Assembly (NCBI GenBank): GCA_963761735.1
Contig: CAVXHQ010000004.1
Coordinates: 123,776 to 187,775 of the forward strand
Source of the DNA: CAVXHQ01 sp963761735
Lineage (GTDB): Bacteria; Pseudomonadota; Alphaproteobacteria; Rhodobacterales; Rhodobacteraceae
Reading direction: 5' to 3'
DNA: 64,000 bases
The notes under the pieces were generated by a model. The model worked only from the letters and a program-made list of their open reading frames with translations, was not told where the DNA came from and did no database searches. A program made the position numbers and the translations under genes. Positions 38,700 through 47,063 of this stretch are shown here, in pieces; the stretch's first letter is position 1; every line of letters begins with the position of its first letter.

Positions 38700-40199
38700 C
38701 TACTCCGCCATTTTCCACGGTAGGAAGTCATCGACGCGGGTGATCTTGTAGTCCGGGATGCGAGCGAGCGTGTCTGCGAGCCAGGCCTGCGGGTCGACGC
38801 CGTTCAGCTTGGCGGTTTCGATCAGGGTGTAGGCGATGGCGGCGGCGCGGCCGCCGGTCAGTGATCCGACGAAGAGATAATTCTTCCTGCCGATCGCGAC
38901 GGATCGCATCGCACGCTCGGCCGTGTTGTTATCCAGTTCCAGGACACCGTGATCGAGATACGGCTGGAGCCGCTTCATGCGGGTCAGGGCATAGCGGATC
39001 GCCGCGGCCAATGGCGACTTGCCGGAAATGGATGGCAGCTGGAGGTGCAGCCATGCCTCGAGATCGTCGAAGACGGGCTTCGCCTTCGCTTGCCGGATCT
39101 CGACGCGAAGGTCTGGCGGTGACCCTCTCGCTTCTTTCTCGACTGCGTAGAGTTGGGCGATGCGCAGGACGGCTTCGTCGGCGATGGCCGAGCCCTGCGC
39201 TCTATGGATGTCGACAAACTTTCGTCTGACATGAGCCATGCAGGCGACCTCGCGGATGTCGCCGGACCGGTAGAGGTCCTCGAACCCGGCGTATCCATCC
39301 GCATGCATCCAGCCGCGATATCCTGACAGGTGATCCTTTGGGTGCTGGCCCTTCCGGTCGGGCGAGAAGCGATACCAGCTGGCGGGCGCGGCATCCCCGC
39401 CCCAGGGCCGTTCGTCTCGCCCATAGGCCCAGAGCCGCGCTGTCGCGGTTTTTCCCATGCCGGGCGCCAGCATCTTCACCGGCGTGTCGTCTGCGAAGAT
39501 GGCTTCGCCCGACAGCACATGTCGTCCGATGGCGTCGGCCAGCGGTTCAAGCAGCGCCGTCGACTTGCCGACCCAGTCGGCCAACGTCGAGCGGTCCAGG
39601 TCCAGCCCGTCGCGCTCGAAGATCTGGCTTTGACGATAGAGCGGCAAGTGGTCGGCGTATTTGGAGACCAGTACATGCGCCAGCAGACCTGGCCCGGGGC
39701 GCCCGCGCTCGATGGGGCGCGACGGCATGGGCGCTTGCGTGAAGGCCTCGCAGCCGGAACACGCAAAGCGCGGCCGCACGATGCGGTTCACGATGAACCG
39801 GCCGGGCACATACTCCAGCTCCTCGGTCACATCCTCGCCCAGACGGCGCAGTCGACCGCCGCACTTGGCGCAATCATCGCCGCCGGTCGTCAACTCGACT
39901 TCCATCCGCGGGATGTGATCCGGGATCGGACGGCGCTTCGGCTTGTCCTTCGGCTCCTCATCGGGAAGCCGCAGCTTGGCCGTCATCTTGGCGATCGAGA
40001 TCTCGCTGGCTTCCAGTGCCAGCTGAAGCTGCTCGATAATCTCCGATGAGGCGCCGAACCGAGAGTTGCGGTGCCCGGCCAGCTGATGGCGCAGCTTCTC
40101 GATGAGCATCGCCTGCGACTTCACTTCGGCCAGCAAAAGGGCCGTGAAGCGGCGTAGTTCATCGGGATCTTCCGGCAGGGATTGGGCCACGTCAAGCAT
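38700..40199 (-). CDS. tnpC: IS66 TnpC transposase, copy 1
   Basis: 499 residues. An N-terminal Leu-rich helix (AQSLPEDPDELRRFTALLLAEVK) and a zinc-finger-like region (CAKCGGRL ... CSGCEAF) precede the DDE catalytic domain with FADDTPVKML, the DGYAGFEDLY segment and ELDNNTAERAMR. The C-terminal IS66_C piece ends LPWKMAE. It is intact and probably active. About 510 bp of the middle differ from copy 2 while both flanks are identical. Confidence 0.93.
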   Translation of the reverse strand: MLDVAQSLPEDPDELRRFTALLLAEVKSQAMLIEKLRHQLAGHRNSRFGASSEIIEQLQLALEASEISIAKMTAKLRLPDEEPKDKPKRRPIPDHIPRMEVELTTGGDDCAKCGGRLRRLGEDVTEELEYVPGRFIVNRIVRPRFACSGCEAFTQAPMPSRPIERGRPGPGLLAHVLVSKYADHLPLYRQSQIFERDGLDLDRSTLADWVGKSTALLEPLADAIGRHVLSGEAIFADDTPVKMLAPGMGKTATARLWAYGRDERPWGGDAAPASWYRFSPDRKGQHPKDHLSGYRGWMHADGYAGFEDLYRSGDIREVACMAHVRRKFVDIHRAQGSAIADEAVLRIAQLYAVEKEARGSPPDLRVEIRQAKAKPVFDDLEAWLHLQLPSISGKSPLAAAIRYALTRMKRLQPYLDHGVLELDNNTAERAMRSVAIGRKNYLFVGSLTGGRAAAIAYTLIETAKLNGVDPQAWLADTLARIPDYKITRVDDFLPWKMAE

Positions 40200-40258
40200 G
40201 CCAAACTATAGCAAAACATGGCTGCGGCGGGAATCCTGAATGCCCTCGACAGGGCAAT

Positions 40259-40606
40259 TTATCCTGCCTTGAGCGGCTTCCAGCTACGCTGCGGGGCCCG
40301 CCAGTCGATGCCCTCCAGGAGCATCGCCAACTGCGCCGCCGTCAGGGAGATCTTACCCTCCTTCGCCGACGGCCAGACGAACCGGCCCTTCTCAAGGCGC
40401 TTCGAGAACAAGCACGCGCCCTGGCCATCCCACCAGATGATCTTGATCAGATCGCCACGCCGCCCGCGGAACACAAACAGGTGGCCAGCGAACGGGTCCT
40501 GCTTCAGCGCCGTCTCAGCTTGAGCCGCCAGCGTCGTGAACCCCCGTCGCATGTCTGTGACACCGGCCGCCAGCCAGACCCGCGTGTTCGACGGGACCGG
40601 GATCAT
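40259..40606 (-). CDS. tnpB: IS66 accessory protein TnpB, copy 1
   Basis: 115 residues with the IS66 Orf2 signature: VWLAAGVTDMRRGFTTLA, LFVFRGRRGDLIKIIWWDGQGACLF and the QLAMLLEGIDWRAPQ end. Required with TnpA for IS66 transposition; mechanism unknown. It overlaps tnpA by 4 nt. Confidence 0.93.
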   Translation of the reverse strand: MIPVPSNTRVWLAAGVTDMRRGFTTLAAQAETALKQDPFAGHLFVFRGRRGDLIKIIWWDGQGACLFSKRLEKGRFVWPSAKEGKISLTAAQLAMLLEGIDWRAPQRSWKPLKAG

Positions 40607-40983
40607 GGCGACAGGCCCCGGATCAGCCGGGCCAGCGCCTCGGGATCGTAGGTGCCCACAATCCGCAGTCGGTGACCACCTGCGACATCGATCTCGATTG
40701 TGCCAGGATCAGCGGTCGGATCAGACACCGCGTCATGATCCCTCCACTCCGGCTGATCGACGATCTCAACCGGCAGGAAGCCAGCGACATCCGCAGCGCA
40801 TATCTCGACCACCGGTTCGGCGGTGGGGGCGTATCGAGGATCCCGCAGCCATTTGAAGATCATGTTGGCGTTCATCGCATATCGACGCGCAACCTGCGCC
40901 ACCGACACATCCGGCGCTGCCGTCTGAAAGCAGATCGAGCGCTTCTCCTCGTCGCTCCAGAGCCGTCTCGCACGACGCGCCAT
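40603..40983 (-). CDS. tnpA: IS66 accessory protein TnpA, copy 1
   Basis: 126 residues. A helix-turn-helix of the transposase_8/IS66 Orf1 type is visible (SVAQVARRYAMNANMIFKWLRDPRY). It differs from copy 2 by one residue (Ala versus Val at position 2, from a single base at 40979). Confidence 0.92.
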   Translation of the reverse strand: MARRARRLWSDEEKRSICFQTAAPDVSVAQVARRYAMNANMIFKWLRDPRYAPTAEPVVEICAADVAGFLPVEIVDQPEWRDHDAVSDPTADPGTIEIDVAGGHRLRIVGTYDPEALARLIRGLSP

Positions 40984-41337
40984 CGATCGCCCCTTAGTGT
41001 CCGCTATCCTAAGCGGACACTATCCCTCACTCCCTATGCGCGGCAGTGCAGGGAGACCGTACGGTTACGATTCAAATTTGGCGGGTGTCAGTCCAATTTC
41101 CCGACAGCGGCGACTGCTAGTTTTCGATCACTGATCCACTTCTCTGCGTCCTGCCCTAGCGACCGCTGGGCAAACGATGGCTCTGTTAGGCGACCGACTA
41201 AGAACGGTTGCTCACGGCCCGTAGCGGACTTTGCCGATTTAGTCATGTGCTGCGACGCAGCTTCCCCAGAGCGGATGCTGTGCAAAATTCGGTAATACTG
41301 ACAATATCAAAAATTCAGGCGAACCCTAAAGGCCCAC

Positions 41338-42801
41338 TCAATCCTTCGACACTATGTCAAACACAAGCTTGTTGTAGTTTGAAGCTTTGGCAAAGTAACT
41401 CAACCTGTGACGGCGGTCAATTCTATTCAATCCTCTGTGGCCGACCGCGCTAGACCAGGACAACCAATCGGATTGCCCAGCACCCAAATGGGCGTCGCGC
41501 AGCTCTACTAAACCGTACCTCAAGTCGGGTATTTCGAGGAGTTTAGCTCTTGAGATCGATGTGGCGTTTGGATGATTGTTCAGCCTGTCTATGATCTCTG
41601 CCGCTGAATTCGTGTTCAGAAGCCGATCTTCAAGAATGTGGGTCAGCCAAAAAAGCTGAAACTCGTAGATCATCGCGTCATTGTCACGAAGTAGTTCCAA
41701 GACGAATGCGGCTATAGCTTCTTCGTCTTCCGCCTCAAGGCAAAATGAGTGAATATTCTTGAATAGGTGTGGAAAGCGACGCGCTATGTCTGCAAGACGG
41801 TCAATCGCTTCTTCGGCATGCTCTGCCATCAACGCTAGCACGAGCTCTGCGTCCTCTTCTTCGATATCATCTTGTTGTAGTAGGCCTCGCAAAAAACCCA
41901 TTTCTTCATCCGACAAATCTTGTTCGACTTCGACCTCTTCATCGGCAATACCATCATAGTCGGTGATAACGACACGCCGTCTTTGGAGTAGCTGTATCCT
42001 TACGTCTTCGATCGCATCCTCAAGTTCAACGTTCTCCCGCACTCCGTCACTGGTCTTGTTTGGATTCAGTGAAAGGCCTTTCTCACCCAACAAGCGCTGG
42101 ATCGTAATGAAGTCATGACGAAGATCACGCCGCGAGTCGGAGAAAAGTACAAAATCGTCCATAAACCTAACAACCGCATTGCTGCGCAATCCGTGAAACT
42201 GTTCGACAAAACGGAGAAAATCGTTGCCTATCATTTTCGTTGGGTAAATGCCCTGTGGCAGACAATCGACTGACCGCCCCGTGTTTATTTCCCGAAGAAA
42301 CTGACCAAACGCCTGGTAATCCTGTTCAGATGCTTCGGTTCTGGACAGCCAAGAAACGAGGTCATGGTGATAAATTGAGTTGAAATAGGCAGCGACATCG
42401 AAGCTCAAGCTGTATCTGAATTGATCTCGATACGCAGCAATGGCCCCCTTATATCCTCGATAGGATCCCGAAGGATTGAGTGGCTCACCATCTTGAAAAC
42501 GGTAGCCAAAATGCTTTTTGTGCTCGTGGTAGGGCGCTCTGAAGCGGCTTCTATTTCGTAAGACGAGATCGTAGATAAAATACTCCGCTACAGGGTCCAG
42601 TTTAACGGTTCGCCTCAGGTGAAAACCGGGCTTGCCGGCATAAACCCTAGTTTGCGAACGGAATGAAAAAGATTCCTGATCGGGATCAAGGCAACGATTC
42701 AAAAACTCGGCAATCTCGGCTTGACCATTTTCGATCAAGTAGCGGTTTGTCGACATCGGGAAAAGCATTCGACGATAGTCAGATGAGTAGAAATCGAGCA
42801 T
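41338..42801 (-). CDS. Abi/UG-type reverse transcriptase with alpha-helical C-terminal domain
   Basis: 487 residues from ATG 42801, with aggaag 5 nt upstream; a TTG at 42804 is also possible. RT motifs (numbered from the TTG): A at FDVAAYFNSIYHH (Asp136), B at LPQGIYPT (183-185), C at FMDDF (Asp216, Asp217; Phe instead of the usual Tyr) and E at LNPNKT. Both catalytic Asp positions are intact. After about residue 265 there is a very acidic helical region (EEVEVEQDLSDEEMG) and helical repeats to the end, like the HEAT/alphaRep domains of Abi and unknown-group RTs. There is no maturase or thumb-X of group II introns and no retron msr/msd seen. It is third in a SIR2-HerA-RT operon. A role in phage defence is inferred. 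Confidence 0.87.
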   Translation of the reverse strand: MLDFYSSDYRRMLFPMSTNRYLIENGQAEIAEFLNRCLDPDQESFSFRSQTRVYAGKPGFHLRRTVKLDPVAEYFIYDLVLRNRSRFRAPYHEHKKHFGYRFQDGEPLNPSGSYRGYKGAIAAYRDQFRYSLSFDVAAYFNSIYHHDLVSWLSRTEASEQDYQAFGQFLREINTGRSVDCLPQGIYPTKMIGNDFLRFVEQFHGLRSNAVVRFMDDFVLFSDSRRDLRHDFITIQRLLGEKGLSLNPNKTSDGVRENVELEDAIEDVRIQLLQRRRVVITDYDGIADEEVEVEQDLSDEEMGFLRGLLQQDDIEEEDAELVLALMAEHAEEAIDRLADIARRFPHLFKNIHSFCLEAEDEEAIAAFVLELLRDNDAMIYEFQLFWLTHILEDRLLNTNSAAEIIDRLNNHPNATSISRAKLLEIPDLRYGLVELRDAHLGAGQSDWLSWSSAVGHRGLNRIDRRHRLSYFAKASNYNKLVFDIVSKD

Positions 42802-42813
42802 CAATACTTCCTA

Positions 42814-44634
42814 CTATTTTACCTGAAAATCTTCGGTCAATGGGGCTGCCTCGGTTTCGCCCCAAAATTCCTGATACTTCGGGCCGTGGCTTTCTGGTTG
42901 CTGACCTTTTTCGGGTTTGCTCATCATGATCGGCAACGGTGCGGGTAAATCGGGGCCGACAATGATCGCCTCGCCTTGTGATAGAGATGGGATGAAGGCA
43001 GCGGCGCTGCGATCAAGATCACCGCATGCCCTTTCTATGGTTTCCCGGTCTCGCTCATTGGTTAGTCGATGTACAAAGAGAGTTCCTAGTTGACTGAGAA
43101 CATCCTGTGGCACATCTCTGGGACGCTGCGTCGCGACAACGGTGGTCAGTCCGTACTTCCTGCCTTCCTTGGCGATGAGGCCAAAGGCATCGAGGTTAAC
43201 GCTATTCTGGTCATCGCCTACAGACCGGCCAATAAACTGGTGAGCTTCATCCAAGAAGCAAACAAGCGGATTTTGTCGAAAACGCCCCTGCCGTGCGATG
43301 CCAAGCAGATAGCGTCCAATAGCGTTCAGTAGCAACTCACGCGCATTGTGCTTAAAGCTCACGTTCTCGAATGAAAGCACCAAAGCCCTCGCATCTGGAT
43401 CATCAAGAAACCCCTCGATTTCTTCGCATATATCCAAGCCTTCTTGAGAAAAGAAGCATGACATATCAGGAGAGTTCAAAAGCGTCTCGATCCGAATAAC
43501 CAAGGTATTGTTGTAACCTACTTGCTTCGGGTCTACCCCGCCAAATGTGCCGTCCGTGTTAGCAGGGAACAGACACTCTTTGCCAATTTGGTTGGAAAGC
43601 ACTTTGAGATCGAAGTCACAGTCATCTGCCGCCAACTGATCGGCTAGCATCACCTGAGCGCGACCAAGCGGTTTCCTCTGTTGGTTTGCTTTCGAAACAG
43701 TTCTGTTCTCGTCAAGGTGGATGAAGCCGACTGTTTGGTCGTTGTGTTGAACTTCTATTCGAAGAGCATCGCTGCCTTCGACGGCATGCGGCGGAAACCG
43801 CACTGGGTCTGCCAACAGCAGTCGAGCCAGTCTCAAGCTGATAATCGCACTCCGAAGAGTGGGGCCTTGGCTTTGCCCGGTTGGTCTGAGCAGGGCGTTC
43901 AAGTCAAGCTCGGACAGCTTCTCACTCGGAAACCGCGCCAAGCGGCCTTCAGCGGCTTGGTCATTTGAGAACTCAAACTGCCGTGCGGCGGCTACCTTTC
44001 CTGCGAATTCTCCCGTTGGATCGAACAGAATACACTTGCCACCTATACGCACGATCTCATTGACGAGGCGGGACACTGTCCAGCTCTTCCCCCCGCCTGT
44101 CGCACCAAATACTCCGCAATGACGACCGAACAATTTCTCCGGCGGAATGCTGAGGGCGGCATCATCCAGCCCAGATAGGTTCCCCAGCTCGACGAGCAAC
44201 GGTGCACTGTCTCCCTTCACATCGCCTTCCAAGGCATCCTTGATGGAATTGGACAACGCTCCGCCTTCTGCGAGGTATACCCCATCACCGACCCTTGGCT
44301 GCGTGTTGATACCGCGCGTCACTTTCCGAGTGGTCTTGCTGACGGTCGCCAACAATTGAACACGCCCCTGCGGCTCTACCGTGGGATCGGTTTCGATCTG
44401 GTGCTCAAGGACGTTTCGTTGCCTGTCTGGAATGCCAACTTCCGTCACGCGTCCCAAGATCGCTGAGCGATCGCAATCGACAAACACGAAATCACCAACT
44501 GAACCCTTTGCCAGTCCACGTCGCCCGAGGGCTGCAAGTGCGTTCGGCAAGGTGAGTTCTACAGCACTGGCCGTCACACGTGTGACCGTTCCGATGCGCT
44601 TCGACGGGTCGATCAGGGAGGCAAGCTCGCTCAT
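42814..44634 (-). CDS. HerA-like hexameric ATPase/helicase
   Basis: 606 residues. An N-terminal HAS-barrel (about 10-125, RIGTVTRVTASAVELTL) leads into a RecA-type P-loop domain: Walker A GATGGGKS (177-184), Walker B FLDEAHQF (460-467) and the downstream ATQRPRDVPQDVLSQLGTLF. HerA enzymes translocate DNA as hexamers, often with a nuclease or effector. Here the effector candidate is SIR2: the two genes overlap as ATGA (44631-44634). SIR2-HerA pairs are an established antiphage system (Nezha). The stop is 12 nt before the RT start. Base use is less GC-rich than the core genome. Confidence 0.92.
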   Translation of the reverse strand: MSELASLIDPSKRIGTVTRVTASAVELTLPNALAALGRRGLAKGSVGDFVFVDCDRSAILGRVTEVGIPDRQRNVLEHQIETDPTVEPQGRVQLLATVSKTTRKVTRGINTQPRVGDGVYLAEGGALSNSIKDALEGDVKGDSAPLLVELGNLSGLDDAALSIPPEKLFGRHCGVFGATGGGKSWTVSRLVNEIVRIGGKCILFDPTGEFAGKVAAARQFEFSNDQAAEGRLARFPSEKLSELDLNALLRPTGQSQGPTLRSAIISLRLARLLLADPVRFPPHAVEGSDALRIEVQHNDQTVGFIHLDENRTVSKANQQRKPLGRAQVMLADQLAADDCDFDLKVLSNQIGKECLFPANTDGTFGGVDPKQVGYNNTLVIRIETLLNSPDMSCFFSQEGLDICEEIEGFLDDPDARALVLSFENVSFKHNARELLLNAIGRYLLGIARQGRFRQNPLVCFLDEAHQFIGRSVGDDQNSVNLDAFGLIAKEGRKYGLTTVVATQRPRDVPQDVLSQLGTLFVHRLTNERDRETIERACGDLDRSAAAFIPSLSQGEAIIVGPDLPAPLPIMMSKPEKGQQPESHGPKYQEFWGETEAAPLTEDFQVK

Positions 44635-46007
44635 GCGCTATCGCCCTCGCGCAGCTTCTCAAGCCGATCCCGCAAGAGCTGGCGATCCGTCTTGCCCGAT
44701 ATCATTGGGAGAGCATCGGCAAGGTCTTCGAAACGACCGTTCAGCATAGTGATGCGCGTATCGCCCTGCTGCACAAGACGCGCGATCTTGCTCTGGTAGT
44801 GGCGTTGTCCACCTAAATCGAGGTCAATTTCCTGCACGTATTCATCGAAGAGCTTTTGGTGCTCTACAAACCCACGATCACAAAGCACAAGGCGAAGCGA
44901 CAGGTTCGTTTCGATGGCTGACCAGATCGGGGCGCTGATGTGATCATCCGCAAACCCGAAGCCTGAGACGATCAACGTTGTGTCGGGTTCCCGCAACGCT
45001 GCCTGCAAGGCCGCGAACATGTCGAGATAGGGGCTTTCGAATGCTTCCTGATATTTCGAAGAACGAGGATAGATCAGGACTGGCTTGCGGTCCTCGCCCG
45101 GGGCATCGATGCTTCGGATAACGACTTCATCGGAACGTCGCCGCCAATCCACTGACCCGTGCAGCTTGTAGAGGTGAAACACGCCGTCGAGGTAGTCGGC
45201 CTTGGTGCCCGATGCGGCTCGTCGCATGATGTCATGGTCGAAGTGATCACGGTTGAACCGCTGTTCGGCACTGTGGGAGAAACCGTCGATCAGCACGACA
45301 CCGAGGCGTAGACCTGCCGACTCAACACACAGATCGTAATTCGTGGTGAACAGCTTCACTCTGGGCTTTTCCGGAGATCGGCGGGCGAATTTTTTCAAGA
45401 ATGCCAAATGCGCGGGCAAATCCGTGCCCGCGCCAACAAAACCTACCTTGCCCAAGATCGTGTTTTCAGCAACGCGAACAAACTCGATTAGCTTATCCAA
45501 CCAAGACCCATCAGAGAAATCAGAGTCGTTTTTCGCCCGAATATTGAGCAACTCAATTTGCATCTTGCAGAGGCTCAACAGGCTTTCGATATCTCCGGCC
45601 CTCTGCTTCCCCTCGCTGTCGTTCTGCGGCAGGCCACCCATTACTTTCTTTGCGAGATCGTCAAACTCTTTGTGGTCGACCAAATTTTCTTCGGAAACTG
45701 CATCTCGCACAGCATGCCACAGATGGCCCATCCCTGGCGCATTCGGCCCGCCTTCGTTCTTGGCCGAGAAGGAAGCCCCAGACCCCAACAGCACCACGAC
45801 ATTGGTTGAATGCAGCGCCGCCAACAGAGCCTCCTCGACCTGATCCTTGCATCCGGCCTTAGGTTTCTTGCTGGGGTCGTTCGCGTCTTCCTTCTCACCC
45901 TCCCAGCGCAGCCACTTGCCGTCGCGAGTTAACAGGCGCAGCAACTCCTTTTTTCCTACCAGCTCGCCATCCCAAAAGTTCTTCAAGTCTACCACCTTAG
46001 AATGCAA
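44631..46007 (-). CDS. SIR2-domain NADase effector
   Basis: 458 residues from a TTG start at 46007; the GTG at 45995 is an alternative. The SIR2 fold is shown by GSGAS (75-79), TTNYD (221-225, catalytic Asn223) and KLHGSVDW (catalytic His283). The late GFGFADDHI fits the SIR2_2 type common in defence proteins. About 65 residues precede the domain. Related SIR2 defence proteins deplete NAD+ when a phage is sensed, stopping infection by growth arrest. It is first gene of the operon and overlaps HerA, with which homologues form a complex. Confidence 0.9.
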   Translation of the reverse strand: MHSKVVDLKNFWDGELVGKKELLRLLTRDGKWLRWEGEKEDANDPSKKPKAGCKDQVEEALLAALHSTNVVVLLGSGASFSAKNEGGPNAPGMGHLWHAVRDAVSEENLVDHKEFDDLAKKVMGGLPQNDSEGKQRAGDIESLLSLCKMQIELLNIRAKNDSDFSDGSWLDKLIEFVRVAENTILGKVGFVGAGTDLPAHLAFLKKFARRSPEKPRVKLFTTNYDLCVESAGLRLGVVLIDGFSHSAEQRFNRDHFDHDIMRRAASGTKADYLDGVFHLYKLHGSVDWRRRSDEVVIRSIDAPGEDRKPVLIYPRSSKYQEAFESPYLDMFAALQAALREPDTTLIVSGFGFADDHISAPIWSAIETNLSLRLVLCDRGFVEHQKLFDEYVQEIDLDLGGQRHYQSKIARLVQQGDTRITMLNGRFEDLADALPMISGKTDRQLLRDRLEKLREGDSA

Positions 46008-46403
46008 TTCTAGGGTGAAGCTAGATTAGTTGTTCAGCCGGGTAAATCGTCCATGAATCATCGCTCACCAAGGTGTTCGGCGCATTAGGGCCGCAAGCGC
46101 ACCAATGACGGCTTTTGAAGTGGAGCTTTTTCGGCTTGCACTAGCTGTGAATGACGACTTCCCGCCAGTAGCGGTCGTAACTGATTGGTGCTGCATCTGG
46201 TCAAATGGGCTCCTGTAGGTCTTTTCCTGCGGCCAGTGTCTGGTTCCTCAAGGGGCGCTGTGAGGACACCATTCGGCCTCTGAAGTTGCCCCCTGGCGGG
46301 CCGCATCAGCGGGTGCGCACGCCCCGGAAAAGTGATGGTTTGAAGAGTGGTCCCTCGCCAAAACTGTCCAGTCGGTCGGACCTAAAAACGAAATGCCCTC
46401 GTG
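46008..46403. other. Region upstream of the SIR2 operon, no gene
   Basis: About 396 bp. It should hold the promoter of the SIR2-HerA-RT operon. Frames crossing it (for example around 46100-46300) are not protein-like. A structured RNA cannot be excluded. Confidence 0.45.
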
Positions 46404-46622
46404 TCAGTCCAAAATTTCAGCCACCGCTGGTGTGGCGCGAAAGATTGACCAACGTTCGGTTCCCCGAAATCCACATGATCGGCAGCGAAACCGGGCTGCG
46501 ATGTCTACGAGTTTTGTGTGGGGTTGGAAGCGTAGGTGCAAGACGTAGGGCGCGACCTTGTAGAATTTACCGCAACCGGCGCACACGAATTGAGCCACGT
46601 CCGCCGCCGTGAGGTCGGACAT
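46404..46622 (-). CDS. Small zinc-ribbon protein
   Basis: 72 residues from ATG 46622. Two CxxC pairs spaced as a zinc ribbon are visible: FVCAGCGKFYKV and FRCRSCGFRGTERW, with the helical linker PYVLHLRFQPHTKLVDIAAR between. Similar tiny proteins are common in roseobacters and on their mobile elements; function unknown. It lies upstream of the defence operon on the same strand. Confidence 0.6.
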   Translation of the reverse strand: MSDLTAADVAQFVCAGCGKFYKVAPYVLHLRFQPHTKLVDIAARFRCRSCGFRGTERWSIFRATPAVAEILD

Positions 46623-47063
46623 GCGGATGTTGAACTTCAAACCTTGGACATGAGGGTGTAGGGGCATAAAGTGAACAAAGCGCGAACCGTCATTCAATGT
46701 CGAGAGGGTGTGTAGAAAAATAATATTGCGCGAACGGCTTACATTTGGCAATAATGTTTCTGATTGGGCCGAGGGCCACTGCAAGCCCAATTGTGACCCC
46801 CGTCATCGACGGAGGTATCGGCTGCCTGCCGCGTCAGGAGTAGCTTTCCAAATCAATCCGTTAGGGCAATGCGAAGGGTGTGACGGGGGTGGTTCTTGTG
46901 CTCATTCGTTCTATTGAGACATAATTTCTTTTGCTTCTTCAAAAAAGAAATACCCAATCAGGATTTTCAGCATAAGATTCTACCCCCTCCTCCCCCCGAC
47001 GCACCGCTAACCACCTTATTTCTATGGCCGAAGGACCGACGGGGGTAGGCTGGTCTACCCCCG
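46623..47063. other. Intergenic region with GACCCCCGTC repeats and a strong hairpin
   Basis: About 440 bp without a gene. A perfect 11-bp stem gacgggggtag / ctacccccgtc (47038-47048 and 47055-47065, loop gctggt) sits directly at the stop codon of the helicase 3' segment. No T-run follows in the direction of transcription. The acccccgtc unit recurs near 46795 and 47077. It could be a terminator, an RNA-stability element or a protein site. Confidence 0.5.

Larger units (their letters stand above)
38678..41068 (-). mobile_element. IS66-family insertion sequence, copy 1 (2391 bp)
   Basis: Ends are imperfect inverted repeats beginning GTAAGCGTCCGGCCTGACCG and GTAACCGTACGGTCTCCCTG. Flanks are gattcaat and gattcaaa, an 8-bp target duplication with one mismatch. 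Encodes TnpA, TnpB and TnpC in the standard order, all leftward. Colinear without indels with copy 2, offset by exactly 13,137 bp. Confidence 0.92.

Noticed and set aside
41088..41285. 65-codon leftward frame between IS66 copy 1 and the RT gene
   Set aside because: No recognisable motif or ribosome site. It resembles repetitive intergenic sequence of this bacterial group, so it is not called.
41069..41337. Retron msr/msd-like RNA next to the RT
   Set aside because: No paired inverted repeats with a branching G context are visible, and the RT motifs resemble Abi/UG rather than retron enzymes.
46205..46612. Rightward 135-codon frame upstream of the SIR2 operon
   Set aside because: Composition is random and it lies opposite the better supported zinc-ribbon gene; no ribosome site.
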